Shown here: in pieces, positions 49,662 to 58,700 of the stretch | Layout of the letters: the number at the start of each line of letters is the position of its first letter | How positions within the stretch are numbered: position 1 is the first letter of the stretch | Assembly (NCBI RefSeq): GCF_024733565.1 | Contig: NZ_JANIOC010000006.1 | Span: 62,001-126,000 of the forward strand | Direction: 5' to 3' | DNA: 64,000 nt | Source of the DNA: Rossellomorea sp. SC111 | Lineage (GTDB): Bacteria; Bacillota; Bacilli; Bacillales; Bacillaceae_B | Made by a program: the position numbers and the translations under genes | The notes under the pieces: model-generated | The model's database searches: none | Told to the model about the DNA's origin: nothing | What the model saw: the letters and a program-made list of their open reading frames with translations, nothing else

Positions 49662-50561
49662 ATGAATAAGCAATTAGATGAACAATTACATTCCTTTACT
49701 GAATATTTACAAATAGAAAAACATTATTCTGTTCATACATTTGAACAATATCGTCATGATATTGAAGAGTTTTACGTATTTATGAAAGAACAAGGTTTAC
49801 GTTCATTAAAAGATGTCGAGTATTCTGATGCACGACTCTTTTTAACTAAGCTGCATGATCAAGGTTTAAAGAGGTCTTCCGTCTCAAGGAAGGTTTCAAG
49901 CATAAGAAGCTTTTACCGTTATTTAAATCGGGAAAAACAACTGCTCGATAACCCCTTTTCGTTTGTTAATCTTCCGAAGAAGGAACAGCGATTGCCTGCC
50001 TTTTTTTATGAGGAGGAAATACAGGCATTGCTGGATGCTTGTGACGGGGACACCCCATTAGAGATGCGTAACCTGGCCATATTCGAACTTCTTTATGCGA
50101 CGGGAATCCGTGTAAGTGAGTGTACGAATATACAGTTGGGTGACGTGGACCTTGGGATGTCTACACTCCTGGTAAAAGGAAAAGGGAAAAAAGAGAGGTA
50201 TGTCCCATTTGGAAGCTTTGCACATGATGCCCTAGAACAATACATATTACATTCCCGGCCGAAGCTTGCGAAGGATGTCTCCCATACTCAATTGCTGGTC
50301 AACCATCGTGGTGGAGCATTAACCCAAAGAGGCATCCGTCTCATTTTAAATAAGATTATCGAGAGAGCATCTTTGACGGGGAAGATACACCCCCATATGT
50401 TGCGTCACACCTTTGCAACCCATTTATTGAATAATGGCGCCGATTTAAGGACGGTTCAGGAACTTCTTGGACACGCTCAGCTTTCATCCACACAGCTGTA
50501 TACCCATGTAACCAAGGATCAGTTACGAAAAACGTATTTAGCACATCACCCACGTGCTTAG
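49662..50561 (+). CDS. xerC: Tyrosine recombinase XerC (CodV)
   Basis: Resolves chromosome dimers at dif with XerD. N-terminal SAM-like core-binding domain (about 5-95), then the catalytic domain with Arg in TGIRVSE, His and Arg in HMLRHTFATHLL, His in LGHAQLSSTQ and nucleophile Tyr in LYTHVT. 299 residues from ATG 49662 after GTGAGGTG. First gene of the codV-codW-codX-codY operon. Confidence 0.96.
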   Translation: MNKQLDEQLHSFTEYLQIEKHYSVHTFEQYRHDIEEFYVFMKEQGLRSLKDVEYSDARLFLTKLHDQGLKRSSVSRKVSSIRSFYRYLNREKQLLDNPFSFVNLPKKEQRLPAFFYEEEIQALLDACDGDTPLEMRNLAIFELLYATGIRVSECTNIQLGDVDLGMSTLLVKGKGKKERYVPFGSFAHDALEQYILHSRPKLAKDVSHTQLLVNHRGGALTQRGIRLILNKIIERASLTGKIHPHMLRHTFATHLLNNGADLRTVQELLGHAQLSSTQLYTHVTKDQLRKTYLAHHPRA

Positions 50562-50581
50562 AAGAGTTGGAGGTATAGGAA

Positions 50582-51124
50582 ATGGAACAATTCCACGCAA
50601 CCACTATATTTGCTGTACAGCATAATGGCAAGTGTGCGATGTCCGGTGACGGGCAGGTAACATTCGGTAATTCAGTTGTCATGAAGCATACAGCAAAAAA
50701 GGTACGGAAGCTTTTTAATGGTAAGGTATTGGCTGGGTTCGCGGGATCTGTTGCCGATGCGTTTACTTTGTCTGAAATGTTTGAAGGGAAGCTTCAGGAG
50801 TTCAACGGGAATCTTCCAAGAGCAGCAGTCGAGCTCGCGAAACAATGGAGGAGCGATAAAGTCCTTAGAAAGCTTGAAGCGATGTTGATTGTGATGGATG
50901 AAAGCCACCTTCTTTTAATTTCAGGTACTGGTGAAGTGATTGAACCGGATGATGGAATTCTGGCCATCGGATCCGGTGGGAATTACGCATTATCTGCCGG
51001 CAGGGCATTAAAGCAGTATGCCGGAGACCACTTGACTGCTAAGGAAATCGCCCGTTCTTCCCTTCAAATCGCTGCCGATATATGTGTATATACGAATAAC
51101 CAAATTATCGTTGAAGAGCTTTAA
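50582..51124 (+). CDS. hslV: ATP-dependent protease subunit HslV (ClpQ/CodW)
   Basis: Proteolytic chamber of the HslUV (ClpYQ) protease. The family core is clear: [26 protein letters not shown], with [10 protein letters not shown] and [16 protein letters not shown]. 180 residues. The N-terminus reads MEQFHATT. B. subtilis CodW has Ser after Met and has been reported to use an N-terminal Ser nucleophile; here residue 2 is Glu, so Thr7 (equivalent to Thr1 of E. coli HslV) may have to be exposed, or processing differs. Confidence 0.94.
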   Translation: MEQFHATTIFAVQHNGKCAMSGDGQVTFGNSVVMKHTAKKVRKLFNGKVLAGFAGSVADAFTLSEMFEGKLQEFNGNLPRAAVELAKQWRSDKVLRKLEAMLIVMDESHLLLISGTGEVIEPDDGILAIGSGGNYALSAGRALKQYAGDHLTAKEIARSSLQIAADICVYTNNQIIVEEL

Positions 51125-51189
51125 ACCAGGAAGTCCAGGTAAGAATTGATATTCTCTCACACTATAGAAAGTAAGGAGTGTGCCATTTG

Positions 51190-52602
51190 ATGAAGAGTAC
51201 TGATCACTTAACTCCGAGGCAAATAGTTGAACGATTGGATCAATATATTGTCGGCCAAAAGGACGCCAAGAGAGCGGTTGCCGTTGCGCTGAGAAATCGT
51301 TATAGACGAAGCCTCCTGTCCGATGAATTGAAAGATGAAGTGATTCCAAAGAATATCCTGATGATGGGGCCGACCGGTGTCGGTAAAACGGAAATAGCCA
51401 GAAGGATCGCAAAATTGGTCCGTGCTCCATTTGTGAAAGTGGAGGCTACCAAGTTTACGGAAGTGGGTTATGTTGGACGTGATGTGGAATCGATGGTCAG
51501 AGATCTGGTTGAGACATCCGTACGTCTGGTGAAAGAAGAAAAAATGGTCGGTGTCAGGGAAAGAGCAGCTGAGAATGCAAGTCGCCGTCTGGTAGAGCTT
51601 GTGGTGCCGTCCAAAAAGAAATCCTCTTCTTATAAGAATCCATTCGAAATGATCTTCGGCGGCAACGGGGCACAAGGTACATCTGAAGAAGAGGAAGAAA
51701 AGCAGGAAGAGATTTCACTACAAGAGCAAAGAAGAAGAATGGAAAAAAGACTCGAAAATGGTGAATTGGAAGAGGAATTCATCACGATTGAAGTCGAGGA
51801 GCAGCAAGCATCCATGTTTGATATGCTGCAAGGTTCAGGAATGGAACAAATGGGGATGAATATGCAGGATGCCCTAAGTAATTTCATGCCGAAGAAAAAG
51901 AAAAAGCGTAAATTGAAGGTGAAGGAAGCAAGAGTGGTGCTGACAAATGAGGAAGCTCAAAAGCTGATTGACATGGATGAAGTAACCCAGGAGGCAATCA
52001 TTCGTGCAGAGCAATCCGGGATCATCTTCATTGATGAAATCGATAAAATTGCCAGCAAAAGCTCTGGCCAGTCTTCTGCAGATGTATCCAGGGAAGGCGT
52101 TCAAAGGGATATCCTTCCAGTGGTAGAAGGATCGACCATTGTCACGAAATATGGATCAGTGAAGACGGATCATGTCCTATTCATTGCTGCCGGTGCCTTC
52201 CACATGAGTAAACCTTCGGATCTTATCCCTGAATTGCAGGGACGTTTTCCAATCAGGGTGGAACTTCAGAAGTTGTCTACGGACGACTTCGTGCGAATCC
52301 TCATTGAACCGGATAATGCCATCATTAAACAATATATCGCTTTAATGGAAACAGAAGGTATACAAATTGAATTTTCTGACGATGCTATTCGTAGACTCGC
52401 TGAAATCGCCTATGATGTAAATCAAAATACCGATAATATCGGTGCAAGAAGGCTTCATACGATCATGGAAAAACTACTTGAAGACCTATCCTTTGAAGCT
52501 CCTGATATCACCCTGGATACGGTAAAGATCACACCGCAATATGTGGATGATAAACTCGGCGCCATTTCAAAAGATAAAGATTTGAGTCAGTTCATTCTTT
52601 AA
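51190..52602 (+). CDS. hslU: HslU/ClpY ATPase subunit (CodX)
   Basis: AAA+ unfoldase that feeds HslV. Walker [10 protein letters not shown] (about 60-68), an intermediate I domain that is rich in Glu and Lys (about 130-240), Walker [12 protein letters not shown], and the C-terminal sensor domain ending DLSQFIL, whose tail docks in HslV. 470 residues. ATG 51190 follows AGGAGTG; in-frame GTG (51178) and TTG (51187) overlap that site. Confidence 0.95.
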   Translation: MKSTDHLTPRQIVERLDQYIVGQKDAKRAVAVALRNRYRRSLLSDELKDEVIPKNILMMGPTGVGKTEIARRIAKLVRAPFVKVEATKFTEVGYVGRDVESMVRDLVETSVRLVKEEKMVGVRERAAENASRRLVELVVPSKKKSSSYKNPFEMIFGGNGAQGTSEEEEEKQEEISLQEQRRRMEKRLENGELEEEFITIEVEEQQASMFDMLQGSGMEQMGMNMQDALSNFMPKKKKKRKLKVKEARVVLTNEEAQKLIDMDEVTQEAIIRAEQSGIIFIDEIDKIASKSSGQSSADVSREGVQRDILPVVEGSTIVTKYGSVKTDHVLFIAAGAFHMSKPSDLIPELQGRFPIRVELQKLSTDDFVRILIEPDNAIIKQYIALMETEGIQIEFSDDAIRRLAEIAYDVNQNTDNIGARRLHTIMEKLLEDLSFEAPDITLDTVKITPQYVDDKLGAISKDKDLSQFIL

Positions 52603-52698
52603 GTTTTCCCTTACCCTTTATAGGGTATAGGTAGATGGATTAAGGATTATATAAAATTAAATAATAGATACACTTTAGTTGTAGTAGGAGGAAACGTA

Positions 52699-53478
52699 AT
52701 GAATTTATTAGGTAAAACAAGAACGATCAATGCCATGCTGCAAAAAGCAGCTGGGAAACCGGTGAACTTTAAGGAAATGTCAGAAACGTTAAGTCAGGTG
52801 ATTGAAGCGAATGTGTTCGTGGTTAGCCGTCGTGGGAAACTACTTGGCTATGCCATCAATCAACAAATTGAAAATGAGCGGATGAAGCAAATGCTTGCTG
52901 ACCGTCAATTCCCTGAGGAATATACTCAAAATTTATTCAATGTACAAGAAACGTCTCCCAACCTGGATGTGAATAGCCAATATACGGCTTTCCCTGTTGA
53001 AAATAGAGAGTTCTTCAAGAATGGTTTAACGACCATCGTCCCTATCATCGGTGGGGGGGAAAGATTGGGAACATTAATCCTTGCAAGACTTGAAGCAAGC
53101 TTTGAAGATGATGATCTGATTCTTGCTGAATATGGTGCAACGGTAGTAGGGATGGAGATCCTTCGTGAAAAAGCCGAAGAAATCGAAGTGGAAGCGAGAA
53201 GCAAGGCTGTCGTCCAAATGGCAATCAGCTCATTATCATACAGTGAGTTAGAGGCCATTGAACACATCTTTGAAGAGCTAAATGGAAATGAAGGACTTCT
53301 GGTTGCTTCTAAAATTGCCGATAGAGTCGGAATTACGCGCTCAGTTATCGTCAACGCCCTTCGTAAGCTTGAAAGCGCAGGAGTGATTGAATCTCGTTCT
53401 CTAGGAATGAAAGGTACTTACATCAAGGTATTAAATAATAAATTCTTGGTTGAATTAGATAAATTACGTACAAACTAA
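52699..53478 (+). CDS. codY: GTP-sensing transcriptional pleiotropic repressor CodY
   Basis: Global nutrient regulator that responds to branched-chain amino acids and GTP. N-terminal GAF domain (about 1-155) with the ligand loop region [20 protein letters not shown]-terminal winged helix (about 180-255) with [22 protein letters not shown]. 259 residues, the exact family length. Last gene of the xerC operon, closed by a strong terminator. In B. subtilis CodY represses the flagellar operon that lies next to it. Confidence 0.97.
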   Translation: MNLLGKTRTINAMLQKAAGKPVNFKEMSETLSQVIEANVFVVSRRGKLLGYAINQQIENERMKQMLADRQFPEEYTQNLFNVQETSPNLDVNSQYTAFPVENREFFKNGLTTIVPIIGGGERLGTLILARLEASFEDDDLILAEYGATVVGMEILREKAEEIEVEARSKAVVQMAISSLSYSELEAIEHIFEELNGNEGLLVASKIADRVGITRSVIVNALRKLESAGVIESRSLGMKGTYIKVLNNKFLVELDKLRTN

Positions 53479-53484
53479 TATGAG

Positions 53485-53520
53485 AAAGCTGTTTCCCCGA
53501 GAGGGAAACAGCTTTTTTTT
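53485..53520 (+). terminator. Strong intrinsic terminator after codY
   Basis: AAAGCTGTTTCCC pairs with GGGAAACAGCTTT (13 bp), followed by a run of T. Confidence 0.93.
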
Positions 53521-53648
53521 GTGCAAAAATGAAATCAAAACATGCAAATGCGATAGCTTTCCCAGCTTATATGAGTTGATTATAGGGAAATGTCTGATTG
53601 TTTAGGGAAAATAAGTCGAATGGACTATCGGTAATTGTTCTTTTAGTA

Positions 53649-53676
53649 TTGTCATCTATGATGTTGATAGTACAAT
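53649..53676 (+). promoter_or_regulatory. Candidate upstream promoter in the codY-flgB gap
   Basis: TTGTCA, 16 bp, TACAAT. It would start a transcript about 420 bases before flgB, or a short RNA ending at the hairpin at 53748-53775. Confidence 0.5.
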
Positions 53677-53747
53677 AAAGTTACAACAATGTTACGACCA
53701 AATTCGACATCCTTCCGAGCTGAGGGATAAATATAGTGATAAAAGGG

Positions 53748-53775
53748 TTCACCTGATCTTAGGTGGAGTTTTCTT
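53748..53775 (+). terminator. Weak hairpin with T-run in the flgB leader
   Basis: TTCACCT-gatctt-AGGTGGA (7 bp with one wobble) followed by gTTTTCTT. A possible weak terminator or attenuator downstream of the 53649 promoter. Confidence 0.35.
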
Positions 53776-53790
53776 ATGTATAATGCGAAA

Positions 53791-53805
53791 AAATTTCTCA
53801 AAATG
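53791..53805 (+). promoter_or_regulatory. CodY-box-like sequence upstream of the flagellar operon
   Basis: AAATTTCTCAAAATG matches 12 of 15 positions of the CodY consensus AATTTTCWGAAAATT. CodY is known to repress the fla/che promoter in B. subtilis. AT-rich DNA gives chance matches of this quality, so confidence is limited. Confidence 0.4.
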
Positions 53806-54000
53806 GACCGGTCAATCACGGATATGGATGGTACCCTGCTTCTTACTTTCTATCTTCTTGTAATATTCATGTAATAAAATAAGAAAAAAACCTTCTAAAC
53901 TTCCAAAAAATATCCATGGGAATATAAGGTTTAAAAGTAGATGAAAAGTCACGAATTTGATGAATATCGCCATCTTTCTATAAAATTTACGGAATATTCA

Positions 54001-54029
54001 TAGACACTAATCATGCTAAACATTACAAT
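54001..54029 (+). promoter_or_regulatory. Sigma-A promoter of the fla/che operon
   Basis: TAGACA, 17 bp, TACAAT, about 70 bases upstream of flgB. I do not see a convincing sigma-D element (TAAA, 14-16 bp, GCCGATAT) in this gap. Confidence 0.65.
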
Positions 54030-54100
54030 AAATACTGTTGTATGATAAATATGTCAAAAATAGTTGAAACATGTCAAAAAAACGGATAGAGGTGCCTAAA

Positions 54101-54490
54101 GTGAAACTTTTTTCCAACACCTTCTCAACACTTGAAAACGGGCTGAACTATGCCTCGTTAAATCAGAAAGTGATTTCTCAAAATATTGCGAATGTCGATA
54201 CACCGAATTATAAAGCGAAAAAAGTAGAGTTTAAGTCGTTATTGGATCAGTCCACTCAGCAACTGGAAGCGAAAAGGACGAATCAACGTCATTTTACCTT
54301 TCAATCAGATAGCCAACACCCTGCCGTAAAGACAAAATCCTCTTTTCAGTACAATCATAATGGAAATGGTGTGGATCTGGATCAGGAAATGTCGGAGATG
54401 GCAACCAATCAAATTTATTTTAATGCCCTGTCAGACCGTATAAATGGAAAGTTTAACAGTCTGCAATCTGTTATAAGGGGTGGCAAGTGA
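54101..54490 (+). CDS. flgB: Flagellar basal body rod protein FlgB
   Basis: Proximal rod component exported by the flagellar type III system. N-terminal rod motif NQKVISQNIANVDTPNYKAKKVEF (split here: QNIANVDTPNYKAK is the signature) and a C-terminal helix ending in the amphipathic rod segment. 129 residues from GTG 54101, preceded by AGAGGTG; an in-frame ATG at 54071 has no site and the protein family begins MKLF. First gene of the fla/che operon; overlaps the flgC region. Confidence 0.94.
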   Translation: MKLFSNTFSTLENGLNYASLNQKVISQNIANVDTPNYKAKKVEFKSLLDQSTQQLEAKRTNQRHFTFQSDSQHPAVKTKSSFQYNHNGNGVDLDQEMSEMATNQIYFNALSDRINGKFNSLQSVIRGGK

Positions 54491-54492
54491 GT

Positions 54493-54954
54493 ATGGGATT
54501 ATTTACAGGTATGAATACGACGGCTTCTGCATTAACGGCCCAACGGTTGAGGATGGACGTCATTTCGTCCAACATGGCCAACGTGGATACAACGAGAGGC
54601 AAAATGGTGAATGGTGAATGGCAGCCTTATCAACGCAAGTCAGTTGTGATGGCGCCAAAGGAAGATCAGTTTTCTTCTTTTTTAAACCAGGCGATGAATA
54701 CAAGGGGTAACCACTCAATAGGAAGTGGAGTGAAAGTTTCTCGGATTGAAGAGGACGATGAAACACCATTTAAAATGGTGTATGACCCTGAGCACCCCGA
54801 TGCAAATGATGATGGATATGTACGCCTGCCCAATGTAGATCCCCTGCGGGAGATGGTAGACCTCATTTCAGCTACACGCTCCTATGAAGCAAATGTGACA
54901 GTATTTAATGCAAATAAAGCAATGCTAATGAAGTCATTAGAAATCGGTAAATAA
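54493..54954 (+). CDS. flgC: Flagellar basal body rod protein FlgC
   Basis: Second proximal rod protein. It has TASALTAQRLRMDVISSNMANVDTT in two blocks near the N-terminus and the C-terminal PNVDPLREMVDLISATRSYEANV in the usual place; the SATRSYEAN motif is diagnostic. ATG 54493 aligns with homologs (153 residues); a GTG at 54487 is an alternative start. It begins two bases after flgB ends. Confidence 0.95.
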   Translation: MGLFTGMNTTASALTAQRLRMDVISSNMANVDTTRGKMVNGEWQPYQRKSVVMAPKEDQFSSFLNQAMNTRGNHSIGSGVKVSRIEEDDETPFKMVYDPEHPDANDDGYVRLPNVDPLREMVDLISATRSYEANVTVFNANKAMLMKSLEIGK

Positions 54955-54971
54955 AGAAAGGGTGTAGCTCT

Positions 54972-55277
54972 ATGGCCTTACACAATATAAGTTCGGTAAC
55001 TCCGGCTGATATAAGTCCGTCATTTGCTAAAAAAAGTAGTTCTCCTTCAGATGCAACGGAAAACTTCAGTCAATTACTTAAAAAGTCCATCGACGAAGTA
55101 AATAAGATGCAAGTGCAGTCAGATCAATTAACGGAAAAACTTGTCCGGGGGGAGAACGTTGATCTCCATCAGGTCATGATCGCTTCACAAAAGGCGAGCA
55201 TTACCCTGCAAACGACAATGGAAGTCCGTAACAAAGTAGTGGAAGCATATCAAGAGATAATGAGAATGCCAATGTAG
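54972..55277 (+). CDS. fliE: Flagellar hook-basal body complex protein FliE
   Basis: Connects the MS ring (FliF) to the rod. 101 residues with FSQLLKKSIDEVNKMQVQSD (about 33-52) and the family C-terminus VEVRNKVVEAYQEIMRMPM (here MEVRNKVVEAYQEIMRMPM). The ATG follows AAAGGGTG. The flgB-flgC-fliE order is conserved. Confidence 0.95.
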   Translation: MALHNISSVTPADISPSFAKKSSSPSDATENFSQLLKKSIDEVNKMQVQSDQLTEKLVRGENVDLHQVMIASQKASITLQTTMEVRNKVVEAYQEIMRMPM

Positions 55278-55310
55278 TAGGCTCATGCAGTCGAGTACCG
55301 GAGGATTGTA

Positions 55311-56909
55311 ATGAATGAATCGTTTAAGAAATATACAGAGCAAATAAAGTCTTATTGGACTAGTAGAACAAAGAAACAAAAAATCAGCATGGGAGCCATC
55401 TTTCTGATTGCCGTCATCCTGATCAGTGCAGTTAGTTATTTTTCAACGCGGACGACTCTCGAACCCCTGTATAGTAATTTATCACCTTCTGAAACGGGAA
55501 CCATCAAAGAGAATCTGGATGGCAGAGGAATCCCTTCAGAAATTACCGATAGTGGGTCGACTATCATGGTCCCTAAAGAACAGGTGGATACACTGAAAGT
55601 TGAACTGGCTGCAGAGGGGATACCTAACTCTGGGAGTATCGACTATTCTTTCTTCAGTCAAAATGCCGGATTCGGCATGACCGATAATGAGTTCAATGTC
55701 ATGAAACTGGACGCAATGCAAACAGAATTGGCCAATTTGATGAAAGGCATAGACGGCATCCAGGATGCAAAAGTCATGATCAATCTTCCTGAAAAGCAGA
55801 TTTTCTTAAATGATGATGTGCAAAACGCATCTGCCTCCATTGTCCTGGATACGAAGCCGGGTTTCACATTTGATCAAAAGCAAATTAAATCACTTTATCA
55901 TCTCGTTTCGAAAAGTGTTCCAGACCTTCCTACTGAGAATATCGCCATCATGAATCAATATTTTGAGTATTTTGATTTAGAATCTCAAAATAATTCCACG
56001 GGAAGCGGAAATTTTGCCCAGCAAATGAATGTAAAGAAAGAAGTCGAGCGTGATATTCAACGTCAGGTACAAAACATGCTCGGTACGCTGATCGGATTTA
56101 ATAAAGTAGTGGTTTCCGTGACAACTGATATTGACTTTACCCAGGAAAACCGCGAAGAAAACCTCGTGACACCTGTCGATGAAGAAAATATGGAAGGAAT
56201 CGCAGTCAGTGCTAAGCGGATTACCGAAACGTTCTCGGGTGAAGGTGCTGCTCCAGGAGGGACACCAGGTGCCGGCGATGCCAACGAGCCGACAAACAGC
56301 GGTGTTACATACGGCTCCAGTTCAGAATCGAATGGTGATTATGAACGCATGGAAGAAACGATTAATAATGAAGTCAACCGGATAAAAAAAGAGATTGTAG
56401 AAAGTCCTTACAAGATTAGGGATCTTGGGATACAGGTCATGGTGGAACCGCCTGATCCCGAAAAGGAAACGTCATTACCCCAGGACAGGGTCGATGATAT
56501 ACGCCAAGTATTATCCACAATCGTACGGACGTCCATCGATAAGGAAGCGAACCCTGAACTCACGGATGACGCGATTGCAGAAAAGGTAGTCGTCTCGGTT
56601 CAGCCTTTCAATGGGAAAGTGGATGTTGCATCTGAAGAGAAGCCTGTCCTGCCTTGGTGGACATATGTTGTAGGGGGCATACTCCTTGTAGTGATTCTTC
56701 TTTTAGTATTTTTCTTATTACGTTCAAGGAAGAAAGAATCGATTGATGAAATGACATATGAAGAAACAAGAGAACCGGTCCAGATCCCGGATATTGAACC
56801 TAAAGAAGAGACAGAGGGTTCGATTCGCCGCAAGCAGCTGGAAAAAATGGCTAAAGAAAAACCGGAAGAATTTGCGAAACTGTTACGCACCTGGTTAGCA
56901 GAGGATTAG
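55311..56909 (+). CDS. fliF: Flagellar M-ring protein FliF
   Basis: Forms the MS ring in the membrane, the base for basal-body assembly. Two transmembrane helices (about 23-45 and 449-471) flank a periplasmic YscJ/FliF-type domain with LYSNLSPSETGTI and the beta-collar region. The C-terminal cytoplasmic tail binds FliG. A low-complexity Gly/Pro/Asn-rich loop lies at about 307-335. 532 residues, close to B. subtilis. Confidence 0.95.
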   Translation: MNESFKKYTEQIKSYWTSRTKKQKISMGAIFLIAVILISAVSYFSTRTTLEPLYSNLSPSETGTIKENLDGRGIPSEITDSGSTIMVPKEQVDTLKVELAAEGIPNSGSIDYSFFSQNAGFGMTDNEFNVMKLDAMQTELANLMKGIDGIQDAKVMINLPEKQIFLNDDVQNASASIVLDTKPGFTFDQKQIKSLYHLVSKSVPDLPTENIAIMNQYFEYFDLESQNNSTGSGNFAQQMNVKKEVERDIQRQVQNMLGTLIGFNKVVVSVTTDIDFTQENREENLVTPVDEENMEGIAVSAKRITETFSGEGAAPGGTPGAGDANEPTNSGVTYGSSSESNGDYERMEETINNEVNRIKKEIVESPYKIRDLGIQVMVEPPDPEKETSLPQDRVDDIRQVLSTIVRTSIDKEANPELTDDAIAEKVVVSVQPFNGKVDVASEEKPVLPWWTYVVGGILLVVILLLVFFLLRSRKKESIDEMTYEETREPVQIPDIEPKEETEGSIRRKQLEKMAKEKPEEFAKLLRTWLAED

Positions 56910-56920
56910 GAGGAATGAAC

Positions 56921-57934
56921 ATGGTTAGAAGAGAGAAAGGTTTAACAGGTAAACAAAAGGCAGCTATCCTCCTGATCTCTCTTGGTCCTGATGTATCAGC
57001 ATCCGTTTACAAACATTTGTCTGAAGAAGATATCGAGAAATTAACATTGGAGATTTCCGGAGTGAAGAAGGTAGAAACGGAAGCTAAGGAAGACATCTTA
57101 GAGGAATTTCATCAAATTGCCATTGCACAGGACTATATCTCTCAGGGTGGAATCGGCTATGCGAAGACTGTCTTGGAGAAGGCACTTGGCTCTGAGCAGG
57201 CTTTAGCGATCATTAACCGTTTAACCTCTTCCTTACAGGTCAAACCCTTTGACTTTGCACGGAGAGCGGATGCAGCTCAAATTCTGAACTTCATTCAGAA
57301 TGAACATCCACAAACCATTGCATTGATTCTATCTTATCTTGATCCTCAACAAGCAGGTCAGATCCTTTCAGAGCTTCCACAGGAAGTCCAGGCAGATATC
57401 GCGAGAAGGATTGCCGTAATGGATGGTACCTCTCCTGAAGTGATCAGTGAAGTGGAAGCGATCCTTGAAAGGAAGCTTTCAGCGACCGTGACACAGGATT
57501 ATACTCAAACCGGAGGGGTGGAAGCGGTAGTGGAAGTGTTGAACGGGGTAGATCGTTCGACAGAGAAAACCATCCTTGATGCCCTGGAGATTCAAGATCC
57601 TGAATTAGCAGAAGAAATCAAAAAGAGGATGTTTGTGTTTGAAGATATTGTAACGCTTGATGGCCGTTCCATCCAGCGTGTGATCAGGGATTGTGATAAT
57701 GAAGATCTGCTTCTCTCACTTAAAGTGTCAAGTGATGAAGTGAAAGAAGTGGTATTCAGGAATATGTCGAACCGGATGGTTGAGACCCTTAAAGAAGAAA
57801 TGGAATTCATGGGGCCCGTCCGATTGCGGGATGTTGAAGAAGCACAATCTCGGATTGTAGCAGTCATAAGAAGGTTAGAGGATTCAGGTGAAATCATCAT
57901 TGCCCGTGGTGGAGGAGACGATATTATTGTCTAG
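56921..57934 (+). CDS. fliG: Flagellar motor switch protein FliG
   Basis: C-ring protein that transmits torque and couples FliF to FliM. N-terminal domain LTGKQKAAILLISLGPDVSA in short blocks, middle domain with EHPQTIALILSYL (about 125) and the C-terminal torque domain with charged helix around 280-300. ATG 56921 is correctly spaced from AGGAGG (56908); the in-frame ATG 56915 is too close. 337 residues. Its 3' end overlaps fliH. Confidence 0.95.
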   Translation: MVRREKGLTGKQKAAILLISLGPDVSASVYKHLSEEDIEKLTLEISGVKKVETEAKEDILEEFHQIAIAQDYISQGGIGYAKTVLEKALGSEQALAIINRLTSSLQVKPFDFARRADAAQILNFIQNEHPQTIALILSYLDPQQAGQILSELPQEVQADIARRIAVMDGTSPEVISEVEAILERKLSATVTQDYTQTGGVEAVVEVLNGVDRSTEKTILDALEIQDPELAEEIKKRMFVFEDIVTLDGRSIQRVIRDCDNEDLLLSLKVSSDEVKEVVFRNMSNRMVETLKEEMEFMGPVRLRDVEEAQSRIVAVIRRLEDSGEIIIARGGGDDIIV

Positions 57935-58700
57935 GATCATAAAGTCTACCGTAGCTCAATCCATTGAAGACAACCGGAAAGTAATATCTCTTAAGAGAGT
58001 GAATCAGATGGACGACGCATCCCCGGAGGAAAATAGGTTAATAGGGAATGCATCGATTCGAAGGGAACGAATCATAGAGCAGGCGACCATTGAAGCAGAA
58101 CGAATCACCCGGGAAGCAAGTGAGGAGATTCGTCGCGAAGAAGAACGGTTGTTACTTGACAAAGAAAGATGGATAACAGAGCGGGAGCAGCTTATGAAAG
58201 AAGCATATGATACCGGATTCCTGCAAGGAGAGGAAGAAGGCAGAAAGAAAGGCTACCAGGAATATGAGAACAAACTGCATGAAGCAAACGAGATAACAGA
58301 GAACAACAGGGAACAGTATGAGGGTTACATCCAAAGGGCAGAGAAAGTCATCATCAATCTTGGGATAGCATGTGCCGGGAAAATCATAAATCAAAAATTG
58401 AAGGATGAACCGGATTTATTCCTTTCCATCGTGGAACGGGGACTCAAGGAAGTGAGGGATTTACCTCACATCCAAATTCATGTGCATCCAACGAGACATA
58501 AGCTCCTTGCTGAGAACAAGTCTGAACTCGAAGTCATGTTTCCCACTGATATTCAATGTTTCATCTATGCAAACGATGATCTTCTCCCTGAGGAATGCTT
58601 TATTGAAACAAATCAAGGACGGGTCATTGTCAGTGTGGATTCTCAATTGAAAGAATTGAAGCTGAAGCTCCACCATCTTCTTGAAGGTGATGTGCGATGA
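57927..58700 (+). CDS. fliH: Flagellar export apparatus stator protein FliH
   Basis: Regulates the export ATPase FliI and links it to the C ring. N-terminal LSRIIKS and a long glutamate-rich coiled coil (about 40-115) are followed by a V/F-ATPase E-subunit-like domain (about 140-255). The frame opens at 57888, but a TTG at 57927 preceded by GGAGGAG at 57911 fits the family start (257 residues). It overlaps fliG by 8 bases and fliI by 4. Confidence 0.88.
   Translation: MSRIIKSTVAQSIEDNRKVISLKRVNQMDDASPEENRLIGNASIRRERIIEQATIEAERITREASEEIRREEERLLLDKERWITEREQLMKEAYDTGFLQGEEEGRKKGYQEYENKLHEANEITENNREQYEGYIQRAEKVIINLGIACAGKIINQKLKDEPDLFLSIVERGLKEVRDLPHIQIHVHPTRHKLLAENKSELEVMFPTDIQCFIYANDDLLPEECFIETNQGRVIVSVDSQLKELKLKLHHLLEGDVR

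Larger units (their letters stand above)
53479..54100. other. Intergenic region codY-flgB (about 620 bases)
   Basis: No gene seen on either strand. Content from left to right: codY terminator, a promoter (53649-53676), a terminator-like hairpin (53748-53775), a TATAAT at 53779, a CodY-like box (53791-53805), AT-rich sequence, a second promoter (54001-54029) and the flgB ribosome site. Confidence 0.6.

Noticed and set aside
51208-51675. 155-codon minus-strand frame inside hslU
   Set aside because: Overlaps conserved HslU ATPase coding sequence on the other strand; no independent signal.
54071-54100. Upstream ATG as the flgB start
   Set aside because: It has no ribosome site, and homologs start at the residue encoded by GTG 54101, which has AGAGGTG correctly spaced.
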